Origin: Caulobacteraceae bacterium
Lineage (GTDB): Bacteria; Pseudomonadota; Alphaproteobacteria; Caulobacterales; Caulobacteraceae
DNA: 53,246 nucleotides
Assembly: GCA_028290905.1 (NCBI GenBank)
Contig: JAQGIW010000169.1
Location: 1 to 53,246, forward strand
Reading direction: 5' to 3'
Numbering within the stretch: position 1 is the first letter of the stretch; each line of letters opens with the position of its first letter. Below are positions 1 through 11,094 of the stretch, one piece after another. The position numbers and the translations under genes were made by a program. Under the pieces are notes generated by a model. That model was not told the DNA's origin, did not search any database, and saw nothing but the letters and a program-made list of their open reading frames with translations.

Positions 1-1438
1 AGCGCTGGCGGACCGGCGCCTTGAAGGCCTCCTCTTCCGCGGGCGTCCACTTGTCGGCGTCGCGGTGGACCGTCGCGAGCACGCTGGCCGCCTGCTCGCC
101 GCCCATGACGCTTATGCGGCTGTTGGGCCAGGTAAAGAGGAAGCGCGGGCTGTAGGCCCGGCCGCACATGCCGTAGTTGCCGGCCCCGAAGGAGCCGCCG
201 ATGATCACCGTCAGCTTGGGAACCTCAGCGCAGGCGACGGCGGTGACCAGCTTGGCCCCGTCCTTGGCGATGCCGCCGGCCTCGTACTTGCCACCCACCA
301 TGAAGCCGGAGATGTTCTGCAGGAAGATCAGCGGCACGCCGCGCTGGCACGCCAGCTCGATGAAGTGGGCCCCCTTCAGCGCGCTCTCGGAAAATAGAAC
401 GCCGTTGTTGGCCAGTATGGCGACGGGATAGCCCCACAGACGGGCGAAGCCGGTGACCAGGGTCGGGCCGTAGAGGGCCTTGAACTCATCGAAACGGGAG
501 CCGTCCACCAGCCGGGCGATGACCTCGCGCACCTCGTAGGACGCGCGCACGTCGGCGGGGATGATCCCGTAGAGGTCCTCGGCCGGATAGGCCGGCGGCT
601 CGGGCGCGTGGCGGTCCAGAGCCGTGGGCGGGCCGCCGTTGAGGTTCGCGACGATGGCGCGGACGATCTCCAGGGCGTGGTCGTCGTCGGACGCGACATG
701 GTCGACGACGCCGCTGCGCCGGCCGTGGGTGTCGGCGCCGCCGAGATCCTCGGCGCTGATCACCTCGCCCGTGGCCGCCTTCACCAGGGGCGGACCGCCC
801 AGGAAGATGGTGCCCTGCCCGCGCACGATGATCGTCTCGTCGCTCATCGCCGGCACATAGGCGCCCCCGGCCGTGCAAGAGCCCATCACGCAGGCGATCT
901 GGGAGATCCCCGCCGCGCTCATCCGCGCCTGGTTGTAGAAGATCCGCCCGAAGTGCTCCCGGTCGGGGAACACCTCGGCCTGGTGGGGCAGGTTGGCCCC
1001 GCCGCTGTCGACGAGGTAGACGCAGGCCAGCCTGTTCTGCAGGGCGACCTCCTGCGCCCGCAGGTGCTTCTTCACGGTGATCGGGAAATAGGCGCCGCCC
1101 TTCACCGTGGCGTCGTTGGCTATGATCAGCACCTCGCGTCCGGATACCCGTCCGACACCGGCGATGAGGCCCGCGCCGGGCGCCTCGCCGTCATGCAGGC
1201 CAGAGGCGGCCAGCTGGCCGATCTCCAGGAAGGGGGCCCCCATATCCAGCAGGCGCTCGACCCGTTGGCGGGGAAGCAGCTTGCCGCGGGACGCGTGACG
1301 CGTGCGCGCCGACTCGGGCCCGCCGAGCGCGGCCGCCGCCACCCGGCGCCGCAACTCTGCGGCCAAGGCGAGATTGATGTCGCGGTTGGCGAGGAAGGGC
1401 TCGCGGGTGGGGTCGATGGCGCTGACGAGCCTGGGCAT
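1..1438 (-). CDS. mccB: Methylcrotonyl-CoA carboxylase, carboxyltransferase (beta) subunit, 3'-partial
   Basis: Carboxyltransferase half of a biotin-dependent acyl-CoA carboxylase, probably the methylcrotonyl-CoA step of leucine degradation in the cytoplasm. The frame opens at an ATG at 1438 (MPRLVSAID) and stays open to the left edge, giving about 479 residues of a family usually near 535, so only the last 50-60 residues are missing. The second half has family-typical blocks: [20 protein letters not shown], then [20 protein letters not shown] and SVMGGEQAA, which form the CoA and biotin sites. MccB rather than PccB is chosen because a separate, better pccB match lies at 19424-20956; geranyl-CoA carboxylase is an alternative. 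The matching biotin carboxylase (mccA) would be expected beyond the left edge. Confidence 0.9.
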   Translation of the reverse strand, partial: MPRLVSAIDPTREPFLANRDINLALAAELRRRVAAAALGGPESARTRHASRGKLLPRQRVERLLDMGAPFLEIGQLAASGLHDGEAPGAGLIAGVGRVSGREVLIIANDATVKGGAYFPITVKKHLRAQEVALQNRLACVYLVDSGGANLPHQAEVFPDREHFGRIFYNQARMSAAGISQIACVMGSCTAGGAYVPAMSDETIIVRGQGTIFLGGPPLVKAATGEVISAEDLGGADTHGRRSGVVDHVASDDDHALEIVRAIVANLNGGPPTALDRHAPEPPAYPAEDLYGIIPADVRASYEVREVIARLVDGSRFDEFKALYGPTLVTGFARLWGYPVAILANNGVLFSESALKGAHFIELACQRGVPLIFLQNISGFMVGGKYEAGGIAKDGAKLVTAVACAEVPKLTVIIGGSFGAGNYGMCGRAYSPRFLFTWPNSRISVMGGEQAASVLATVHRDADKWTPAEEEAFKAPVRQR

Positions 1439-1487
1439 GGACGGCGATATAACCTTCTCTCGAAGCCGAGTCCGACGGGAGTTCGCT

Positions 1488-2084
1488 CTACGGGGGGCCG
1501 GAGACCGTCACGCCGAGGTCGGTGACGAGGCCATTGGCGATCGAATAGACCCAGCCGTGCACGCGAAGGGATTGGCCGCGGGCCCAGGCGTCGGTGACGA
1601 AGACGTCGGAGGCGACGTTGCGCACCTGGCGCATGACGTTCAATTCGCAGAGACGGTCGAGGCGAGCGCGTTCCGCCGGGATCGCCTCGAGCTCATGAAG
1701 ATGATCCTGATGCACCTCGCGAATCGGGTGCAGCCAGTGGTCCACGAGCCCGCGCCGGACCCCGTCCACGGCGGCGGCCACGCCCCCGCACCCGTAGTGG
1801 CCGACGACCAGGATGTGCTTCACTTTCAGCACGTCGACGGCGAACTGCAGCACCGAAAGGTAGTTGGCGTCCTGGGGCGGCGCCAGATTGGCGACGTTGC
1901 GGTGGACGAACATCTCGCCGGGGTCCAGGCCGACGATCTCATTGGCCGGCACCCGGCTGTCCGAGCAGCCGATCCAGAAATATTCGGGCGCCTGCTGGTC
2001 CACCAGCCGCTTGAAAAAGCCCGGGTCGACGGCGACCTTGCGCTCCGCCCACTGGCGGTTGTTGGCGATCAGATGGTCAAGCAT
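1488..2084 (-). CDS. Beta-class carbonic anhydrase
   Basis: Cytoplasmic zinc enzyme interconverting CO2 and bicarbonate. The 198-residue protein has the three beta-class signatures in order: CSDSR (Cys40, Asp42, Arg44), HRNVAN (61-66) and GHYGCGGV (95-102). Cys40, His96 and Cys99 are the zinc ligands, and Asp42/Arg44 form the catalytic dyad. Length is normal for a prokaryotic beta-CA. It lies 49 bases downstream of the mccB start on the same strand, which is suggestive because biotin carboxylases consume bicarbonate; a functional link is only an inference. Confidence 0.96.
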   Translation of the reverse strand: MLDHLIANNRQWAERKVAVDPGFFKRLVDQQAPEYFWIGCSDSRVPANEIVGLDPGEMFVHRNVANLAPPQDANYLSVLQFAVDVLKVKHILVVGHYGCGGVAAAVDGVRRGLVDHWLHPIREVHQDHLHELEAIPAERARLDRLCELNVMRQVRNVASDVFVTDAWARGQSLRVHGWVYSIANGLVTDLGVTVSGPP

Positions 2085-2160
2085 GCCCGCGCCGTAGAGC
2101 GCGAAGAGGGAAGGCGCAATCGCCTTTCATCCGGATCGCGCGAGAGAAGCCGCCGCCGGC

Positions 2161-3414
2161 TCAGGCGAGGGAGTCGGTGATGGCCGAATAGACCAGGGTG
2201 CGCAGGTCGCGCCTGAGGGTCAGCCGGGCGTCCGAACCCATGACCTGGGTCATGAACACCACCGTCAGCTCCTCCTTGGGGTCGATCCAGAACGCGGTCG
2301 ACGCGGCCCCCCCCCAGAAATACTCGCCGGCGGTTCCGGGCAGCCGCGTGCGGGCGACGTCGACGTTCACACCGCACCCGATGGAAAAGCCGATGCCGTC
2401 GTAGCTCGACTCGCTGAACGCTCCCGGCGGGGCCATGGCCGCCAACTCCCGGCCACCCTCCAGGTAGTTGAGGCTGAACATCGCCACCGTCTTCGGGCTG
2501 AGGATGCGCACCCCGTCGAGGGCGCCGCCGTGCAGCATCATGCGGCAGAACCGCATGTAGTCGTGGATGGTGGAGACCAGGCCGCCGCCGCCGGACTCCA
2601 GGGCCGGCGGCGCGGCATAGTTCGATTTCTGGGCATCGTCCTGCACCTTCAGGCGCCCCTGCTCGTCTGGCGCGTAGCAGGTGGTGAAGCGCTCGATCTT
2701 CTCGGGGGGGCAATGGAAGGCGGTGTCGACCATCCCGAGCGGCTCGAACAGCCTGCTGCGCAGGAAATCTCCGAAGCTCTGGCCGGAGAGCTTCTGCACC
2801 AGATAGCCCATCACATCGATGGAAAGGGAGTAGTTCCACATGGTTCCCGGCGAGAACTCCAGCGGCACGGCGGCCAGCTGCTCGATCATCGTGTCCAGGC
2901 CTCCAGGTGTCTGGAAGTCGCCGATCTTCTGCTTGCGATAGGTGGCGTCGACGCTGGTGCGCATCAGGAAGCCGTAGGTCAGTCCGGCCGTGTGGGTGAC
3001 CAGGTCGACCACCTTCATTGGCCGGGCCGGCGAGGTGGTCAGGAATGTCGTCGGCTGCCCCTGCAGCAGGGTCGCCACACCGCTGGCGTAGACGCCGAGG
3101 TTCTTCCACGACGGAATGTGGGTGTGCACGGCGTCGTCCAGGCCGATCAGGCCCTCCTCGACCAGCATCATCAGGGCCACGGCGGTGATCGGCTTGGTCA
3201 TGGAATAGATGCGGAAGATCGCGTCCTCGCGCATCGGCTTGCCGCGCTCCAGGTCCATGTGTCCGGCCATGCCGGTGTGGACGAGCGCGCCCTGCCGGTA
3301 GACCTGGGTCAACAGCCCCGGCAGCATGCCGCCATCCACGTAACGCTGGGCCATCACCCGGTCCAACGTGGCCAGGCGCGACAAGGACAGTCCGGCCACT
3401 TCAGTCTTCGACAT
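2161..3414 (-). CDS. Serine hydrolase of the beta-lactamase / EstB family
   Basis: A 417-residue class C beta-lactamase-fold hydrolase, more likely an esterase or transesterase than an antibiotic-resistance enzyme. The catalytic SxxK motif is SMTK (Ser71, Lys74) and the YxN-position tyrosine is in NYSLSID (Tyr195). The C-terminal part has YFWGGAAST followed by FWIDPKEELTVVFMTQ, typical of the EstB-like subfamily and replacing the KTG box. No clear signal peptide precedes the domain, so it is probably cytoplasmic. The substrate cannot be read from the sequence. It diverges from hdaA across about 118 bases that must hold both promoters. Confidence 0.9.
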   Translation of the reverse strand: MSKTEVAGLSLSRLATLDRVMAQRYVDGGMLPGLLTQVYRQGALVHTGMAGHMDLERGKPMREDAIFRIYSMTKPITAVALMMLVEEGLIGLDDAVHTHIPSWKNLGVYASGVATLLQGQPTTFLTTSPARPMKVVDLVTHTAGLTYGFLMRTSVDATYRKQKIGDFQTPGGLDTMIEQLAAVPLEFSPGTMWNYSLSIDVMGYLVQKLSGQSFGDFLRSRLFEPLGMVDTAFHCPPEKIERFTTCYAPDEQGRLKVQDDAQKSNYAAPPALESGGGGLVSTIHDYMRFCRMMLHGGALDGVRILSPKTVAMFSLNYLEGGRELAAMAPPGAFSESSYDGIGFSIGCGVNVDVARTRLPGTAGEYFWGGAASTAFWIDPKEELTVVFMTQVMGSDARLTLRRDLRTLVYSAITDSLA

Positions 3415-3532
3415 CTGGTTTTCCTCCGCTGTTCCTGTGATCCTAGAGGGTCGGAGGGCGGATGCGAAACCTCAATCTGGCCAACGGCGACGCAGAATTC
3501 CCCAGAGAGCCTTTTGGCTCTAGTCTAGAGGT

Positions 3533-4225
3533 GTGAACGATGAGTCCCCCACAGGCGCCCGGACCCAGTTGCGATTGGCGCTCGGACGCCAGCACGTCTT
3601 CGACCGCGCGGATTTCATCGTCTCCGACCGCAACCGCGAGGCCGTCGCGGCGGTGGATTCCTGGCCGAACTGGCCGGGAGCACGGCTGGCGCTGTTCGGT
3701 CCGCAGGGAACGGGCAAGACCCATCTCGCCCGGGCCTGGGCGGCGCGGGCGGGCGCCGTCGTGGCCAGTGACCTGGGCCTAGACCTCGCACGCGCACCGG
3801 TGGGCCCAATCGTTGTGGAGGACGCCGACCGGGGCATTTCCGACGACGTCCTGTTCCATCTGATCAACCGCGCCGACGCCGGCGCAAGCCTGCTGCTGAC
3901 GGCCCGCACCGCGCCCCGCCTGTGGCCCGTCGGTCTGCCCGATCTCAAGTCCCGGCTCAACGCCCTGTTCGCCGTGGAAATCGGCGCGCCGGACGACACG
4001 GTGCTTGAAGGGCTGCTCACGAGGTTCTTCCGCGACCGGCACATCCGGCCCGAACCAGAGCTCCTCCCCTACCTGCTTCGCCGCATGGAACGCTCGGCGA
4101 CTGCGGCCCAGGTCCTGGTCAACCGGCTGGACGAGGCGGCAGACACCTCGGGACGGCCCATTACCCGCGCCCTGGCCCGCGAGGTCCTCGGCGCCGATGA
4201 TCGATCCGACGACCTTTTCGAATGA
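3533..4225 (+). CDS. hdaA: DnaA-homologous regulator of replication (HdaA)
   Basis: AAA+ DnaA paralogue that works with the beta sliding clamp to stimulate hydrolysis of DnaA-ATP and so limit re-initiation. The 230-residue protein has a clamp-binding-like stretch near the N-terminus (QLRLAL, 12-17), Walker A GPQGTGKT (56-63) and a Walker B-like VVEDAD. It lacks DnaA domains I-II and the DNA-binding domain IV, as expected for Hda. The start is a GTG; the ATG seven bases further on is in another frame. Its stop overlaps the ppk start as ATGA, so the two are translationally coupled. The hdaA-ppk order is as I recall it in Caulobacterales. Confidence 0.93.
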   Translation: MNDESPTGARTQLRLALGRQHVFDRADFIVSDRNREAVAAVDSWPNWPGARLALFGPQGTGKTHLARAWAARAGAVVASDLGLDLARAPVGPIVVEDADRGISDDVLFHLINRADAGASLLLTARTAPRLWPVGLPDLKSRLNALFAVEIGAPDDTVLEGLLTRFFRDRHIRPEPELLPYLLRRMERSATAAQVLVNRLDEAADTSGRPITRALAREVLGADDRSDDLFE

Positions 4226-6615
4226 GACTCTGGCCCTCGGGTCTTGCGGGGCCCGGACGGCGGCGCCACAACCAGACGCATCCCGTCCCCGAAATCCCGA
4301 CCACCCCACCAGCGAGCGACTCACGGCCGAGGATGACCAGTTCGCGCACGCTTTCGGACGGCGCCCGAACGTCCGGGGCTCCCGAGCCCATGATCGACGG
4401 CGATGGGCCGCGCGGCGCCAACGCTGAGCCGTCAGTGGACGCCGGCGCGGCGCTCTCGACGGCTGCGTCGCCCCACCCCCTGGCCAACTCGCCCAAGCGG
4501 TTCATCAATCGCGAACTGTCGTGGCTGGCCTTCAATGCCCTGGTGCTTGCCGAGGCCACCAACCCGCGCCACCCCCTGCTGGAGCGGCTGGGTTTCCTGG
4601 CCATCTCTGCCAACAACCTCGACGAGTTCTTCATGGTGCGGGTGGCCGGGTTGAAGGCGCAGGTCCGCGAAGGCGTCAGGGTCGTCAGCCAGGACGGCCT
4701 GACGCCGGCCGAGCAGCTGGCGGAGGTGAACACCAAGGCCAACCGGCTGATGGCCGCGCAACAGCGAATCTGGGTCGAGGTGCGGGCGGAACTGGCCGCC
4801 GAAGGACTGCTGCTGCTGGACGCGAAGGACATCACCGGTACGGACCGATCGGCCGCGCAGTCGATCTTTCTGCAGCACATCTTTCCCGTGATCACACCGC
4901 TGGCGATCGATCCGGCTCACCCCTTTCCGTTCATCCCCAACCTCGGCTTCTCCCTGGCGCTGAAGCTGCGTCGGCGCTCCGACAACAGCGAGTTTTACGC
5001 CCTCGTTCCGGTCCCCACGCAGGTGTCGCGGTTCTGGGAGCTGCCCCGCCCGAAGCGCGGGCGGAAAAAGGCCCAGCACCGGTTCGTCGCCCTTGAGAGC
5101 TTCCTGATCCTCTTCCTCGACAAGCTGTTTCCCGGCTGCGAGGTGCTGGGCCGGGGCCTGTTCCGGCTGATCCGCGACTCCGATGTGGAGGTCGAGGAGG
5201 AAGCCGAGGATCTCGTGCGCGAGTTGCAGGCGCGGCTTAAGCGGCGGCGACTGGGAACGGTGGTGCGCGCGGAGATCGAGGCGTCGATGCCCGAGGAACT
5301 GCGCGCCTTCATCCTGGCCGGCCTGGCGGCCGATCCGGGAGACGTTGTCCTGGTGGAGGGCAAGCTTGGGCTGGCGCAGATGAACCAGCTCATTCCCCCC
5401 GACCGGCCGGACCTGAAGTTCAAACCGTTCACCGCCCGGTTTCCCGAACGGATCCGGGACCATGGAGGAGACTGTTTCGCAGCGATCCGCGAGAAGGACA
5501 TCCTGATCCACCACCCGTTCGAGAGCTTCGATGCGGTGGTGCAGTTCATCCTGCAGGCGGCGCGTGACCCCAACGTCCTCGCGATCAAGCAGACCCTGTA
5601 CAGGACCTCAAAGGACAGCCCGATCGTCGCCGCCCTGATCGAGGCGGCCGAGAGCGGCAAGAACGTCACCGCTCTCGTGGAGATCAAGGCCCGGTTCGAC
5701 GAGGAGGCCAATCTCAAATGGGCCCGCGACATGGAGCGGGCGGGCGTCTACGTCGTCTTCGGTTTCGTGGAGTACAAGACCCACGCGAAGCTGTCGCTGG
5801 TGGTGCGGCGCGAGGGCGACGCCCTGCGCACCTACTGCCATTATGGCACCGGGAACTACCATCCGGTGACCGCGAAGATCTATACAGACCTCTCGCTGTT
5901 CACGACCGATCCGGCCATGGGGCGCGATTCAGGGCGTCTTTTCAACTACATAACCGGATACGCGCAACCCGAGCACCTGGAGAAGCTGTCCTATTCCCCG
6001 GTCACCATGAAGCACGACCTGCTGCGCATGATCGAGAACGAGTCCAGGAACGCGCGCGCGGGCCGGCCCGCCGCGATCTGGGCCAAGATGAACGCCCTGG
6101 TGCATCCCGAGATCATCGACGCCCTCTATGCGGCCAGTTGCGCGGGCGTCTCGATCGACCTGATCGTGCGTGGCATCTGCTGCCTGCGCCCGGGAATCCC
6201 CGGCCTCTCCGAGAATATCCGGGTCAAGAGCATCATCGGGCGGTTTCTCGAGCACGCCCGAATCTTCGCCTTCGCCAACGGCAAGCCCATGCCCTCCAAC
6301 GAGGCCCGGCTGTTCATCTCCTCCGCCGACTGGATGGAGCGCAACCTGGATCGACGCGTTGAGGCGATGGTTCCGGTGGAGAACCCGACGGTTCACCAGC
6401 AGGTGCTTCAGCAGATCATGGTCGCGAATCTCAACGACGTGGCGCAGAGTTGGCTCCTCGATTCGGAGGGCGGCTATAGGCGCAGCCCAGGGTGGAACGC
6501 GGCCAACGCGTTCTCCGCCCACGAGTACTTCATGAACAACCCCTCGCTCTCGGGCCGGGGCCACAAGGTCAAGGACCTGCCGAGGGCGTTCGAACATGTC
6601 GGCCCCCGAACATAG
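4222..6615 (+). CDS. ppk: Polyphosphate kinase 1
   Basis: Reversibly transfers the ATP gamma-phosphate to make long-chain polyphosphate. The 797-residue frame has the PPK1 domain order: N-terminal [13 protein letters not shown], head domain, then two PLD-like C-terminal domains. The autophosphorylated histidine is in CHYGTGNYH (His540) and the second catalytic histidine is in LEHARIFAF (His678). PPK1 proteins are usually 690-730 residues. The extra length is a proline/serine/arginine-rich stretch of about 90 residues before the conserved core; internal ATGs at 4333 and 4390 could be the true start, which would break the overlap with hdaA. It overlaps ppx by 20 bases. Confidence 0.95.
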   Translation: MRLWPSGLAGPGRRRHNQTHPVPEIPTTPPASDSRPRMTSSRTLSDGARTSGAPEPMIDGDGPRGANAEPSVDAGAALSTAASPHPLANSPKRFINRELSWLAFNALVLAEATNPRHPLLERLGFLAISANNLDEFFMVRVAGLKAQVREGVRVVSQDGLTPAEQLAEVNTKANRLMAAQQRIWVEVRAELAAEGLLLLDAKDITGTDRSAAQSIFLQHIFPVITPLAIDPAHPFPFIPNLGFSLALKLRRRSDNSEFYALVPVPTQVSRFWELPRPKRGRKKAQHRFVALESFLILFLDKLFPGCEVLGRGLFRLIRDSDVEVEEEAEDLVRELQARLKRRRLGTVVRAEIEASMPEELRAFILAGLAADPGDVVLVEGKLGLAQMNQLIPPDRPDLKFKPFTARFPERIRDHGGDCFAAIREKDILIHHPFESFDAVVQFILQAARDPNVLAIKQTLYRTSKDSPIVAALIEAAESGKNVTALVEIKARFDEEANLKWARDMERAGVYVVFGFVEYKTHAKLSLVVRREGDALRTYCHYGTGNYHPVTAKIYTDLSLFTTDPAMGRDSGRLFNYITGYAQPEHLEKLSYSPVTMKHDLLRMIENESRNARAGRPAAIWAKMNALVHPEIIDALYAASCAGVSIDLIVRGICCLRPGIPGLSENIRVKSIIGRFLEHARIFAFANGKPMPSNEARLFISSADWMERNLDRRVEAMVPVENPTVHQQVLQQIMVANLNDVAQSWLLDSEGGYRRSPGWNAANAFSAHEYFMNNPSLSGRGHKVKDLPRAFEHVGPRT

Positions 6616-8128
6616 GCCCAGCCACAGCGACGCCGCCGTCATCGACGTCGGCAGCAACTCGGTGCGCCTCGTGCTCTACCGGCTCGACGGCCGGGCTATC
6701 TGGAGCGTGTTCAACGAGAAGGTGCTGGCCGGGCTGGGACGCGACCTGACGCGCACCGGGCGCCTCTCGCCTGACGGCGTCACCACGACGCTGCTCGCCC
6801 TCTGCCGCTTCCGGGCCCTGGTCGACGCCAGCCGTCCCCTCCGCGTCTTCGCCGCCGCCACCGCCGCTGTGCGCGAGGCCCTGGACGGCGAGACCTTCCG
6901 CGAGCGGGTGGAGCGCGAGACGGGGTTCCAGCTTCAGATCCTCAGCGGCGAGGAAGAGGCCCGCTATTCGGCCCTCGGGGTCATCGCCGGGGCGCCCGAC
7001 GCAACCGGCCTTGTAGGAGACCTGGGGGGCGCGAGCCTGGAACTGACCCATCTGGACGGCGGCCAGCCGCGCCAGGGCGTCAGCTTGCCGCTCGGGCCCT
7101 TCGCGGTTGACGGCCGGTCGCGTTTCGATTCCGCCGCCGTGCGCGACGCCACCCTCCGCCACCTTGCCCCGATTGAGCGGACCTTCCGCGCCGACACCCT
7201 GCACGCGGTGGGCGGCGCCTGGCGAAACTTGGCGCTGCTGAACATGAAGATCACACACTATCCCCTGTCGATTATTCATCAATACGTGATGGGTCGGCGG
7301 GAGATTCTCGACGCGGCGCGATTCATCGGCCAGCAATCGCGAACCTCCCTCGAACGGATCGAAGGCCTCTCGAAGCGGCGCATCGAGGCCCTGCCCCACG
7401 CGGCGGTCGTGCTGGAAACCCTCGTGGAGCAACTGGGCGTGCAACGCGTGGTGATGAGCGCCCACGGACTGCGGGAGGGCCTGCTCTGGGAATCCATGCC
7501 GCCGGAAGTCCGCGGACGCGACCCCCTGATCGCTGGTTGCGCAGCCCTTGGCAGCCGCCAGGCCGTCGCCGAGTCGCTCGGCCAGGCTCTGGAGGGCTGG
7601 GCCGCGCCCGCCTTCGGGAAGCTGGAGCCCGTCTTCGGCGAGCGCGATCAGGTGCTGCTCGCCGCCGCCGCCCGCCTGGCCGAGCTGGGCGCCCAGCTGC
7701 ACCCCGATCACCGCGCCGAGCTGGTGTTCAACCAGGTCCTGAGGGCGCCGATCGCGGGCGTGGACCATCCTGAGCGCGCCTATCTGGCCTGCGCCGCCTT
7801 CGCGCGGCACACCTCGGCGAACCAGGTTCCTGACAGCGAGCTGGTCGAGCGGCTGCTCAACCCCGAGCGTCTCCAGCGCGCCCTCGCCCTGGGCGCGGCG
7901 ATGCGCCTGGGCTGCGATCTATCCGGCCGCAGCCCGGAGCTGCTGGCGCGCACGCGCCTGGATTTCAAGACCGGCGTCGTCCTCCTGCAGGCCGAGGAGG
8001 CCTGGGCCCCCATCCTGCTCGGCGATCAGGCCGCCAAACGCGCCCAGACCCTGGCGAATCTGCTGGATCGCGATCTCAAGCTCCGCGCCATGGCCCCGCG
8101 CACGCGCGCCTTCGTCCCGGCGGACTAG
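6596..8128 (+). CDS. ppx: Exopolyphosphatase / Ppx-GppA family phosphatase
   Basis: Releases terminal phosphate from polyphosphate, or hydrolyses pppGpp in the GppA branch. The 510-residue protein has the ASKHA phosphate-1 loop DVGSNSVRL (from residue 17) and the second loop [11 protein letters not shown] near residue 142. A C-terminal helical (HD-like) region follows, as in long alphaproteobacterial Ppx proteins. Its ATG lies inside the last 20 bases of ppk, so synthesis and breakdown of polyphosphate are coupled in one transcript with hdaA. Which activity dominates, exopolyphosphatase or pppGpp hydrolase, cannot be decided from the sequence. Confidence 0.93.
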   Translation: MSAPEHRPSHSDAAVIDVGSNSVRLVLYRLDGRAIWSVFNEKVLAGLGRDLTRTGRLSPDGVTTTLLALCRFRALVDASRPLRVFAAATAAVREALDGETFRERVERETGFQLQILSGEEEARYSALGVIAGAPDATGLVGDLGGASLELTHLDGGQPRQGVSLPLGPFAVDGRSRFDSAAVRDATLRHLAPIERTFRADTLHAVGGAWRNLALLNMKITHYPLSIIHQYVMGRREILDAARFIGQQSRTSLERIEGLSKRRIEALPHAAVVLETLVEQLGVQRVVMSAHGLREGLLWESMPPEVRGRDPLIAGCAALGSRQAVAESLGQALEGWAAPAFGKLEPVFGERDQVLLAAAARLAELGAQLHPDHRAELVFNQVLRAPIAGVDHPERAYLACAAFARHTSANQVPDSELVERLLNPERLQRALALGAAMRLGCDLSGRSPELLARTRLDFKTGVVLLQAEEAWAPILLGDQAAKRAQTLANLLDRDLKLRAMAPRTRAFVPAD

Positions 8129-8192
8129 ACGCGCCGGCCTGGCCCTTTGTTTGATGAGCGTTTCACCGAAGACGGCTTCCCACTAACGCGCC

Positions 8193-9362
8193 TCAGGCCG
8201 GCTTGGGGGTGCGCCTGACTTCGACCACCCGCACGCGGGTCCCGTCGAGGACAAGGGCCAGTTCGCCGTGCTTGAGGCGAAGCGCGTCCTCGCCAAAGGC
8301 CTCCCGACGCCAGCCCTGGAGCGCGGGCGTGTCGGCATTGTCGTCGTTGGCGATCTTTTCCAAGTCCGAGACGGTGGCGATCAGCTTGGAGGCGACGTCC
8401 GCGTCCTCCGCCCGGGCCTTGAGAAGCACCTTGAGGAGCTCGACAACGGCGCCGGCCGACGGCGAGGCCGGCGCCGAATTGCGAGTGACCGTGGGCGCGT
8501 AGGTGTCGGCGTTCTTGACCGCCTCGCGGATGGCCTCCAGCAGTTCGGGACCGAACCGCGAACCGGAAAAGCCCTTGGGCACGGATCTGAGACGGTCCAG
8601 GCTCTCGGCGTCGAGGGGCGTCTGGGTGGCCAGTTCGTCGATGGCCTCGTCCTTGAGGATGCGGCCGCGGGGCTGGTCGCGAGCCTGGGCGGTGCGCTCG
8701 CGCCAGGCCGCCACCGCGCGAAACACGGACAGGTACTTGGCGGTATGGCGGCGGGGCCGCAGCCGCTTCCAGGCGTTCTCCGGCTCGACGTCGTAGAGCG
8801 CCGGATCGGTCATGGCGCGCATCTCTTCGGTGACCCAGGCCAGGCGTCCGGTGTCCTCGAGCCGGCCGCGGAGCATGGGATAGAGCCGGGCGAGGTGTGT
8901 CACGTCGGCGGCGGCGTACATCAGTTGCGCGTCGCTGAGCGGCCGACGCGCCCAGTCCGTGAAGCGGCTGGACTTGTCCAGATCTATCTTCAGCATCTGG
9001 CGGACCAGGGCGTCGTAGGCGATCTGCTCCCCGAACCCTGCCGCCATCCCGGCGATCTGGGTGTCGAACAGGGGCGTCGGGATCGCGCCGAGGTTGCTGA
9101 AGATCTCCACGTCCTGGCGCGCCGCGTGAAAGACCTTCTCGATGCTCGGGTCCGCCATCAGTTCCAGGAACGGCGAGAGATCGATATCCGGGGCGAGGGG
9201 GTCGATCACGGCCTCGGCGGAGGGGGTCGCTGCCTGGATCAAGCACAGCTTGGGCCAGTAGGTGGTCTCGCGCATGAACTCGGTATCGACGGCGACGAAG
9301 GGCTGTCCCTGAATCTGTTCGCAAAACGCCGCGACCGCGGCGGTGGTGGTGAGTGGCGTCAT
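8193..9362 (-). CDS. rnd: Ribonuclease D
   Basis: DEDD-family 3'-5' exoribonuclease that trims tRNA and other small RNAs. The 389-residue protein shows Exo I FVAVDTEFM (Asp26, Glu28), Exo II HAARQDVEIF and Exo III LMYAAADVTHLARL, which is the DEDDy form. An HRDC region follows (DEAIDELATQTPLDAESLDRL) with a less conserved C-terminal tail. It converges on ppx with a 64-base gap and diverges from purM across 100 bases. Length and domain order match the family. Confidence 0.95.
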   Translation of the reverse strand: MTPLTTTAAVAAFCEQIQGQPFVAVDTEFMRETTYWPKLCLIQAATPSAEAVIDPLAPDIDLSPFLELMADPSIEKVFHAARQDVEIFSNLGAIPTPLFDTQIAGMAAGFGEQIAYDALVRQMLKIDLDKSSRFTDWARRPLSDAQLMYAAADVTHLARLYPMLRGRLEDTGRLAWVTEEMRAMTDPALYDVEPENAWKRLRPRRHTAKYLSVFRAVAAWRERTAQARDQPRGRILKDEAIDELATQTPLDAESLDRLRSVPKGFSGSRFGPELLEAIREAVKNADTYAPTVTRNSAPASPSAGAVVELLKVLLKARAEDADVASKLIATVSDLEKIANDDNADTPALQGWRREAFGEDALRLKHGELALVLDGTRVRVVEVRRTPKPA

Positions 9363-9462
9363 CCGTTAGCTATAGCCCCGCGCGTGGGCGAGTCCGCAAG
9401 ACCAAGCGCTACGCCATCGTTTCAAATGTTCAACCGCTTACCCTACGGACGCCCCCACGATC

Positions 9463-10488
9463 ATGACAGAACGACCCAACGGGCTGACCTACGCCGAGGC
9501 CGGCGTCGACATCGACGCGGGCGCCGCGCTGGTGGAGCGGATCAAACCTCTGGCCCGAGCGACCCGCCGTCCCGGCGCGGACGTCCAGCTCGGCGGGTTC
9601 GGCGCCCTCTTCGATCTAAAGGCGGCCGGCTATGACGATCCGTTGATCGTCTCCACCACCGACGGCGTCGGGACGAAACTCAAGATCGCAATCGACACCG
9701 GGCTGCACGACACCGTGGGCGTCGATCTGGTGGCCATGTGCGTCAACGACCTGCTGGCCCAGGGCGCCGAGCCGCTGGTGTTCCTGGACTATTTCGCCAC
9801 CGGCAAGCTGGACGTCGACGCGGCGACCCGAGTGGTGGCCGGCATCGCCGAAGGCTGCCGCCTCGCCGGCGCCGCCCTGGCGGGGGGAGAGACGGCCGAG
9901 ATGCCCGGCCTCTACGCGGGCGGGGACTATGATCTCGCGGGCTTCTGCCTGGGCGCGGTTCGGCGGGACGGGGTGTTGCCCCGGCTTGACGAACAGCGCG
10001 CTGGCGACGTGATGATCGGCCTCGCCTCCTCAGGCCCGCACTCCAACGGCTATTCCCTGATCCGCCGGATCGTCGAGCGCTCGGGCCTGCCGTGGGACGC
10101 ACCCTCCCCGTTCGGCGGCGGCGCCACGCTGGCGGCGGCTTTGATGACGGCGACGCGGATCTATGTGCGCCCGGTCCTGCCGCTGGCCAAGGCTGGCCGG
10201 CTCAAGGGCTGCGCCCACATCACCGGAGGCGGCCTGATCGAGAATCCGCCGCGGGCGATCGCCCCGGCCCTCGTCCCGCGCTTCGACTGGGCGTCCTGGG
10301 CGCTGCCGCCGGTGTTCGACTGGTTGCAGAAGACCGGCGGGGTCGCCGACCAGGAACTCCGCCGCACGTTCAACTGCGGCGTGGGCTTCCTGCTGATCGT
10401 CGCGGCGAAGGACGGGCCGGACGTGCTGGCGGCGCTGGTCGAGGCGGGTGAGGACGCCTTCGTGTGCGGGGAACTCACGGCGGCGTAA
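9463..10488 (+). CDS. purM: Phosphoribosylformylglycinamidine cyclo-ligase (AIR synthetase)
   Basis: Fifth step of de novo purine synthesis, ATP-dependent closure of FGAM to AIR. The 341-residue protein has the family features: [14 protein letters not shown] at the N-terminus, [42 protein letters not shown] and the [15 protein letters not shown]-like segment (here [16 protein letters not shown]), then [13 protein letters not shown]. Length is normal. In many alphaproteobacteria purN follows purM directly; here purM is followed instead by a hairpin and the convergent ndk, so purN must lie elsewhere. Confidence 0.97.
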   Translation: MTERPNGLTYAEAGVDIDAGAALVERIKPLARATRRPGADVQLGGFGALFDLKAAGYDDPLIVSTTDGVGTKLKIAIDTGLHDTVGVDLVAMCVNDLLAQGAEPLVFLDYFATGKLDVDAATRVVAGIAEGCRLAGAALAGGETAEMPGLYAGGDYDLAGFCLGAVRRDGVLPRLDEQRAGDVMIGLASSGPHSNGYSLIRRIVERSGLPWDAPSPFGGGATLAAALMTATRIYVRPVLPLAKAGRLKGCAHITGGGLIENPPRAIAPALVPRFDWASWALPPVFDWLQKTGGVADQELRRTFNCGVGFLLIVAAKDGPDVLAALVEAGEDAFVCGELTAA

Positions 10489-10494
10489 GAAAGG

Positions 10495-10513
10495 GCGGGC
10501 TGACAAAGCCCGC
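10495..10513. terminator. Possible bidirectional hairpin terminator between purM and ndk
   Basis: GCGGGC and GCCCGC form a 6-bp perfect stem around a 7-base loop, a few bases after the purM stop and just before the ndk stop on the other strand. There is no T-tract on either side, so it may be only a transcript-end hairpin. The convergent position supports a termination role. Confidence 0.4.
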
Positions 10514-10520
10514 ACTTGGC

Positions 10521-10940
10521 CTAACCGACGATGTCGGCTTCGTCGAAGAACTGGGCGATCTCGACCTTGGCGTTGTCGACACTGTCGGAGCCGTGCACCG
10601 AGTTCTCGCCCACCGACTGGGCGAAGAGTTTGCGGATGGTCCCCTCGGCGGCCTGGGCCGGGTTGGTGGCCCCCATGATTTCGCGATAGCGGGCGACGGC
10701 GTTGTCGCCTTCCAGAACCTGGACCACCACCGGGCCCGAGGTCATGAACTCCACCAGCTCGCCGTAGAACGGACGTTCGCGGTGGACGTCGTAGAAGTCC
10801 TCCGCCTCCTCCTTCGTCATCCGGATCCGACGTTGCGCCACGATCCGCAGGCCCGCGTCCTCGATCACGGCGTTGATCTTGCCGGTCAGGTTCCGCTTGG
10901 TGGCGTCCGGCTTGAGAATCGAGAAAGTGCGTTCGGTCAT
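10521..10940 (-). CDS. ndk: Nucleoside diphosphate kinase
   Basis: Balances NTP and dNTP pools by ping-pong phosphate transfer through a histidine. The 139-residue protein is standard length, begins [16 protein letters not shown], and carries the active-site block NSVHGSDS with the phosphorylated His116. Nucleotide-binding residues around [12 protein letters not shown] are intact. It stands alone, converging on purM. Confidence 0.97.
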   Translation of the reverse strand: MTERTFSILKPDATKRNLTGKINAVIEDAGLRIVAQRRIRMTKEEAEDFYDVHRERPFYGELVEFMTSGPVVVQVLEGDNAVARYREIMGATNPAQAAEGTIRKLFAQSVGENSVHGSDSVDNAKVEIAQFFDEADIVG

Positions 10941-11094
10941 TCGCTGGACACTCGTTCACGGTTGGGTAGGGGTTGGCGGCGGCGGTTGGAAACCGCGGGG
11001 TGGCGGCTTATAGCGACGCGTGACGCGTCCGCCAAGGCGGGCTGTCCCGCTGTCTTTCCAAGCCTCGGATTCTCCCCAGGACGCCAAAGCCGCC

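Noticed and set aside
2161-3414. Class C beta-lactamase (antibiotic resistance)
   Set aside because: The EstB-like C-terminal WGGAAST/FWIDP region, the lack of a KTG box and no visible signal peptide argue for an esterase-type hydrolase.
3515-3535. CTAGTCTAG before hdaA as a further member of the CTAG palindrome family
   Set aside because: The two CTAGs are only a few bases apart and there are no matching arms. It is probably chance.
9463-10488. Missing purN after purM as evidence for a broken purine pathway
   Set aside because: purN can be elsewhere in the genome; nothing in this window shows loss of the gene.
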